In this document: positions 60,609-64,000 of the stretch, piece by piece
How positions within the stretch are numbered: position 1 is the stretch's first letter
Layout of the letters: every line of letters begins with the position of its first letter
Assembly (NCBI RefSeq): GCF_001751365.1
Contig: NZ_LJGT01000038.1
Coordinates: 1,524,507-1,588,506 of the forward strand
Source: Streptomyces abyssalis
GTDB lineage: Bacteria; Actinomycetota; Actinomycetes; Streptomycetales; Streptomycetaceae
Reading direction: 5' to 3'
DNA: 64,000 bases
The notes under the pieces: generated by a model
The model's database searches: none
Told to the model about the DNA's origin: nothing
The model's input: the letters and a program-made list of their open reading frames with translations, nothing else
Made by a program: the position numbers and the translations under genes

Positions 60609-61694
60609 ATGGGTCCCCACCCCGCGGTCGCTGCAATACGTCTCGCGGTTCGCCGCGCACTCCACGACGTCCTCAGCGAACAAGCAGTCGTCAGTGAGAA
60701 AGCCGGCGACACTCGCAGCCCCGGCGAGCCCCCGCTCGTCCTCGTAGCCTGTTCCGGCGGCGCCGACTCCATGGCGCTCGCCTCCGCCCTCGCGTTCGAA
60801 GCCCCCCGACTCGGCCTCCGCGCGGGAGGCGTGACGGTCGACCACGGCCTGCAGTCCGGATCGGCCGACCGCGCTCAGGAGGTCGCCGACCGGATGATCT
60901 CCCTCCGGCTCCATCCCGTCGAATCGATCGCCATCACCATCGGCCGTACGAACACCGGCCCCGAGGCCGCAGCGCGCACGGCGCGGTACGCAGCGCTCGA
61001 CGACATGGCCGACCGCTGCGGTGCCAAGGCCGTGCTGCTCGGACACACCCGTGACGACCAGGCCGAGACGGTTCTCCTCGGACTGGCCCGCGGTTCCGGC
61101 ACCCGATCCCTGTCCGGCATGGCGGAGGTCACCGGCCCCGCGGACCGCTACCGCCGGCCGTTCCTCGCCATCGACCGGCAGACCACCCGCAAGGCCTGCC
61201 TCGCCCAGTCGCTCCCCGTCTGGGACGACCCTCACAACGACGACCCCGCGTACACAAGGTCCCGCGTGCGTCACGAGGCCCTGCCGATGCTGGAGAAAGC
61301 ATTGGGCAAGGGCGTGATCGAGGCGCTCGCCCGCACCGCACGCCTCTCCCGCGACGACGCCGACGCGCTCGACTCCTGGGCCCTCCAGGCCGAGCGGTCC
61401 GTACGCACCGACCAGCCCGGCACCGACGGCTGGGACGGCGTGGAGCTGGACACCGCCCGGCTCTACGCGCTCCCGTCCGCAGTCCGCCGCCGCGTGCTGC
61501 GCCGCGCCGCCGTCGCCGCGGGTGCCCCGGCGGGTTCGCTCTTCGCCCGCCATCTCGAAGAAGTCGACCGGCTGATCACGGCCTGGCGCGGGCAGCGTGC
61601 CATCAATCTGCCAGGGCGTGTCGAGGCCGCGAGGCAGGGTGGCAGACTGGTCATCCGGCATGGCTCACAGACCCCGCCGACACCGACCTGCTGA
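60609..61694 (+). CDS. tilS: tRNA(Ile)-lysidine synthetase
   Basis: 361 residues; ATG at 60609. PP-loop motif SGGADS at 49-54, [20 protein letters not shown], and the TilS signature [20 protein letters not shown], with the nucleotide-binding core extending to about residue 220. A shorter C-terminal domain (about 260-350) is typical of actinobacteria. Known: modifies C34 of tRNA-Ile(CAU) to lysidine, an essential decoding change. Followed by hpt after a short gap, as in many bacteria. Confidence 0.96.
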   Translation: MGPHPAVAAIRLAVRRALHDVLSEQAVVSEKAGDTRSPGEPPLVLVACSGGADSMALASALAFEAPRLGLRAGGVTVDHGLQSGSADRAQEVADRMISLRLHPVESIAITIGRTNTGPEAAARTARYAALDDMADRCGAKAVLLGHTRDDQAETVLLGLARGSGTRSLSGMAEVTGPADRYRRPFLAIDRQTTRKACLAQSLPVWDDPHNDDPAYTRSRVRHEALPMLEKALGKGVIEALARTARLSRDDADALDSWALQAERSVRTDQPGTDGWDGVELDTARLYALPSAVRRRVLRRAAVAAGAPAGSLFARHLEEVDRLITAWRGQRAINLPGRVEAARQGGRLVIRHGSQTPPTPTC

Positions 61695-61762
61695 CCGTCC
61701 CGCCAGGGCGGTCCCGGGCCGGCGGCAGCGTGGGCCGGAGACCTCGACCGGGAGCGGCGCGG

Positions 61763-62317
61763 GTGGACGAGAAGGACATGGGCACCGACCTCAAGTCGGT
61801 GCTCATCACGAAGGAAGAGATCGAAGCGAAGCTGGCCGAGCTGGCCGGCAAGATCGACGAGGAGTACGAGGGCAGGGAGTTGCTCCTCGTCGGCGTGCTC
61901 AAGGGTGCCGTGATGGTGATGGCCGACCTGGCGCGCGCCGTTTCGACGCCGGTCACCATGGACTGGATGGCGGTCTCCTCCTACGGAGCGGGCACGCAGT
62001 CCTCGGGAGTCGTCCGGATCCTCAAGGACCTCGACACCGACATCAAGGGCAAGCACGTCCTCATCGTCGAGGACATCATCGACTCCGGTCTGACCTTGTC
62101 GTGGCTGCTGTCCAACCTCGGTTCGCGTGAGCCGGCGTCCCTCAACGTCTGCACCTTGCTCCGGAAGCCGGACGCCGCCAAGGTGGCCATCGACGTGAAG
62201 TGGGCGGGCTTCGACATCCCCAACGAGTTCGTGGTGGGATACGGCCTCGACTACGCGGAGAAGTACCGGAACCTCCCGTTCGTCGGGACGCTCTCCCCAC
62301 ACGTCTACGGTGGCTGA
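61763..62317 (+). CDS. hpt: hypoxanthine phosphoribosyltransferase
   Basis: 184 residues from GTG at 61763 (GGGAG 9 bases upstream); ATG at 61778 would give 179. PRTase core: [20 protein letters not shown], the PRPP loop [18 protein letters not shown] near 100-117, and the purine-binding end [33 protein letters not shown]. Known: salvages hypoxanthine/guanine to IMP/GMP. Located between tilS and ftsH, the standard order in actinobacteria. Confidence 0.96.
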   Translation: MDEKDMGTDLKSVLITKEEIEAKLAELAGKIDEEYEGRELLLVGVLKGAVMVMADLARAVSTPVTMDWMAVSSYGAGTQSSGVVRILKDLDTDIKGKHVLIVEDIIDSGLTLSWLLSNLGSREPASLNVCTLLRKPDAAKVAIDVKWAGFDIPNEFVVGYGLDYAEKYRNLPFVGTLSPHVYGG

Positions 62318-62489
62318 GCACGGCGGCACCCAGCGGGAACCATGCGGGGCCGCGCTCCGTTGGAGGAGCCAGGACGGTTCTGTTTGACCGTCCTCGGCGG
62401 CGTCCTGAGACAATGCTGAGGTACCGTCCGAAGGTCAGCCTTTTCAACTCACTGTGGCAGGAGGGACGGGGCGCACGCGCTCCGTATGG

Positions 62490-64000
62490 ATGGACGTGAA
62501 GCGATACTTCCGCGGGCCGGTCATGTGGATCGTGCTGGCCGTCCTCGCCGTGGTCGTGTTGATGCAGGTCGTCGGCTCGTCCGGCGGCTACAAGACGGTG
62601 GACACGGGACAGGTCGTCCAGGCGATCGACCAGGACAAGGTGAAGTCCGCCGAGCTCACGACAGGCGATGAGCAGATCGTGAAGCTCGAGCTCAAGGACG
62701 GCGCCAAGGTCGAGGACAGCGACAAGATCAAGGCGAGTTACATCGACAACCAGGGTGTCGACCTCGCCAAGAAACTCCAGAGCAAGTTCGACCAGAAGGA
62801 AATCACCAAGGGCTACACGGTCGCGCCGCAGCAGCAGAATCCGTTCGTCGGGATGCTGCTGTCGTTCCTGCCGTTCGTCCTCATCATCGTCGTCTTCCTG
62901 TTCCTGATGAATCAGATGCAGGGTGGCGGCTCCCGGGTGATGAACTTCGGCAAGTCGAAGGCCAAGCTGATCACCAAGGACACCCCGAAGACGACGTTCT
63001 CGGACGTCGCGGGGTCGGACGAGGCGTGCGAGGAGCTCCAGGAGATCAAGGAGTTCCTGCAGGAGCCCGCCAAGTTCCAGGCGGTCGGCGCCAAGATCCC
63101 CAAGGGTGTGCTTCTGTACGGGCCGCCCGGTACGGGTAAGACGCTGCTGGCCCGCGCGGTCGCGGGCGAGGCGGGTGTCCCGTTCTACTCGATCTCCGGC
63201 TCCGACTTCGTCGAGATGTTCGTCGGCGTCGGTGCCTCCCGTGTCCGTGACCTGTTCGAGCAGGCCAAGGCGAACGCCCCGGCGATCGTCTTCGTCGACG
63301 AGATCGACGCCGTCGGCCGTCACCGCGGCGCCGGCATGGGCGGCGGTCACGACGAGCGCGAGCAGACCCTGAACCAGCTGCTCGTCGAGATGGACGGCTT
63401 CGACGTCAAGGGCGGCGTCATCCTGATCGCCGCCACCAACCGGCCCGACATCCTCGACCCCGCGCTGCTGCGTCCCGGGCGCTTCGACCGGCAGATCGCG
63501 GTCGACCGTCCTGACATGCAGGGCAGGCACGAGATCCTCAAGGTCCACCAGAAGGGCAAGCCGATGGCGCCCGACGTGGATCTGGGCGCGGTGGCCCGCC
63601 GTACGCCGGGCTTCACCGGTGCCGACCTCAGCAACGTGCTGAACGAGGCGGCGCTGCTCACGGCGCGCGGCGACCAGAAGCTGATCGACAACAGGTATCT
63701 GGACGAGGCGATCGACAGAGTCGTGGCGGGACCGCAGAAGCGGACCCGGATCATGAGCGACAAGGAGAAGAAGATCACCGCGTACCACGAGGGCGGGCAC
63801 GCCCTGGTCGCGGCGGCTTCGCCGAACTCCGACCCCGTACACAAGATCACGATTCTCTCCAGAGGCCGTGCCCTCGGCTACACGATGGTTCTGCCGGACG
63901 AGGACAAGTACTCGACCACGCGCAACGAGATGCTCGACCAGCTCGCTTACATGCTGGGCGGCCGCGCCGCCGAGGAGCTGGTCTTCCACGACCCGACGAC
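62490..64000 (+). CDS. ftsH: ATP-dependent zinc metalloprotease FtsH (3' end outside window)
   Basis: First 503 residues. ATG at 62490 ([20 protein letters not shown]); GTG two codons later is possible. Transmembrane helices at about 10-28 and 113-132 flank a periplasmic domain. AAA domain: Walker A GPPGTGKT at 211-218, Walker [17 protein letters not shown], second region of homology [16 protein letters not shown]. Peptidase zinc site HEGGH begins at residue 433. Known: hexameric membrane protease degrading misfolded membrane proteins and regulators. The frame is open to the right edge. Confidence 0.97.
   Translation, partial: MDVKRYFRGPVMWIVLAVLAVVVLMQVVGSSGGYKTVDTGQVVQAIDQDKVKSAELTTGDEQIVKLELKDGAKVEDSDKIKASYIDNQGVDLAKKLQSKFDQKEITKGYTVAPQQQNPFVGMLLSFLPFVLIIVVFLFLMNQMQGGGSRVMNFGKSKAKLITKDTPKTTFSDVAGSDEACEELQEIKEFLQEPAKFQAVGAKIPKGVLLYGPPGTGKTLLARAVAGEAGVPFYSISGSDFVEMFVGVGASRVRDLFEQAKANAPAIVFVDEIDAVGRHRGAGMGGGHDEREQTLNQLLVEMDGFDVKGGVILIAATNRPDILDPALLRPGRFDRQIAVDRPDMQGRHEILKVHQKGKPMAPDVDLGAVARRTPGFTGADLSNVLNEAALLTARGDQKLIDNRYLDEAIDRVVAGPQKRTRIMSDKEKKITAYHEGGHALVAAASPNSDPVHKITILSRGRALGYTMVLPDEDKYSTTRNEMLDQLAYMLGGRAAEELVFHDPT

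Noticed and set aside
58913..60772. Minus-strand ORF of 619 codons
   Set aside because: Antisense shadow of dacB/DUF2342; no start signal and no domain.
1..64000. CRISPR arrays, rRNA genes, complete insertion sequences or polyketide/peptide synthetase genes
   Set aside because: None seen. The only arrays are the heptamers (3942-4122), the tRNA-derived att pair and short tandem repeats, none with CRISPR spacing. No transposase motif was recognised.

Overview
The window is high-GC actinobacterial DNA, almost certainly from Streptomyces or a close relative. Coding sequence is strongly GC-biased, GTG and TTG starts are frequent, and WhiB, DUF397, DUF5753-XRE and DUF2342 family genes are present. 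The right end carries the chromosomal neighbourhood threonine/serine exporter - inorganic pyrophosphatase (ppa) - dacB - DUF2342 metalloprotease - tilS - hpt - ftsH, an order I know from Streptomyces chromosomes. All family assignments come from reading motifs by eye; no database search was run.

Layout. (1) 1-2268, minus strand: a two-gene conflict-type module, a small helical adaptor-like protein coupled to a STAND (NB-ARC-like) ATPase with TPR repeats that runs off the left edge. (2) 2373-18037: an actinomycete integrative and conjugative element (AICE). A long minus-strand operon with many 4-base stop/start overlaps runs from a TTG-started HTH gene (15498) down to a tyrosine integrase (2373). 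It encodes Spd-like membrane proteins, two very short zinc-binding proteins, a WhiB regulator, a GGDEF protein, a DnaQ-like exonuclease, an FtsK-like DNA translocase and a DnaB_N/DUF3987 replication candidate. An array of 13 TGCTGAC-type heptamers follows the replication gene. On the plus strand are a GntR repressor with visible operator palindromes, an XRE regulator and a Nudix hydrolase. (3) 18388-21688: a second conflict-type module of three tightly coupled genes (small tail-bearing protein, large P-loop NTPase with an altered Walker A and five TTA codons, and a basic-N-terminus protein). I regard it as the best candidate for an undescribed system. (4) 22118-27574: a segment bounded by two identical 43-bp repeats that are the 3' part of a tRNA-Thr(CGT) gene, each followed by a strong terminator hairpin. 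Inside are a truncated and frameshifted second integrase, an excisionase remnant, a 5'-truncated ABC transporter, an LLM-class oxidoreductase, an erythromycin-esterase-family protein and one unknown gene. The intact tRNA is not in the window.

(5) 27646-64000: chromosomal backbone. It holds an aminotransferase/DinB pair, a CGNR regulator, a DUF4349 lipoprotein, an SRAP protein, two DedA-type membrane proteins, a PGRP amidase, a tripartite tricarboxylate (TctCBA) transporter, DUF389 and BCCT transporters, a divergent MreB/Mbl-like protein, an ABC exporter, a DUF397/ATPase/XRE trio typical of Streptomyces regulatory sets, an aldehyde dehydrogenase, a PadR regulator, and the ThrE-Ppa-DacB-TilS-Hpt-FtsH block. 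FtsH is cut by the right edge.

Functionally the left 27 kb is a layered mobile island. An AICE supplies integration, replication and transfer, regulators control it, and NTPase-based modules that look like conflict or defence systems sit at both flanks. A decayed second element with resistance-type enzymes is stacked beside it at the tRNA site.
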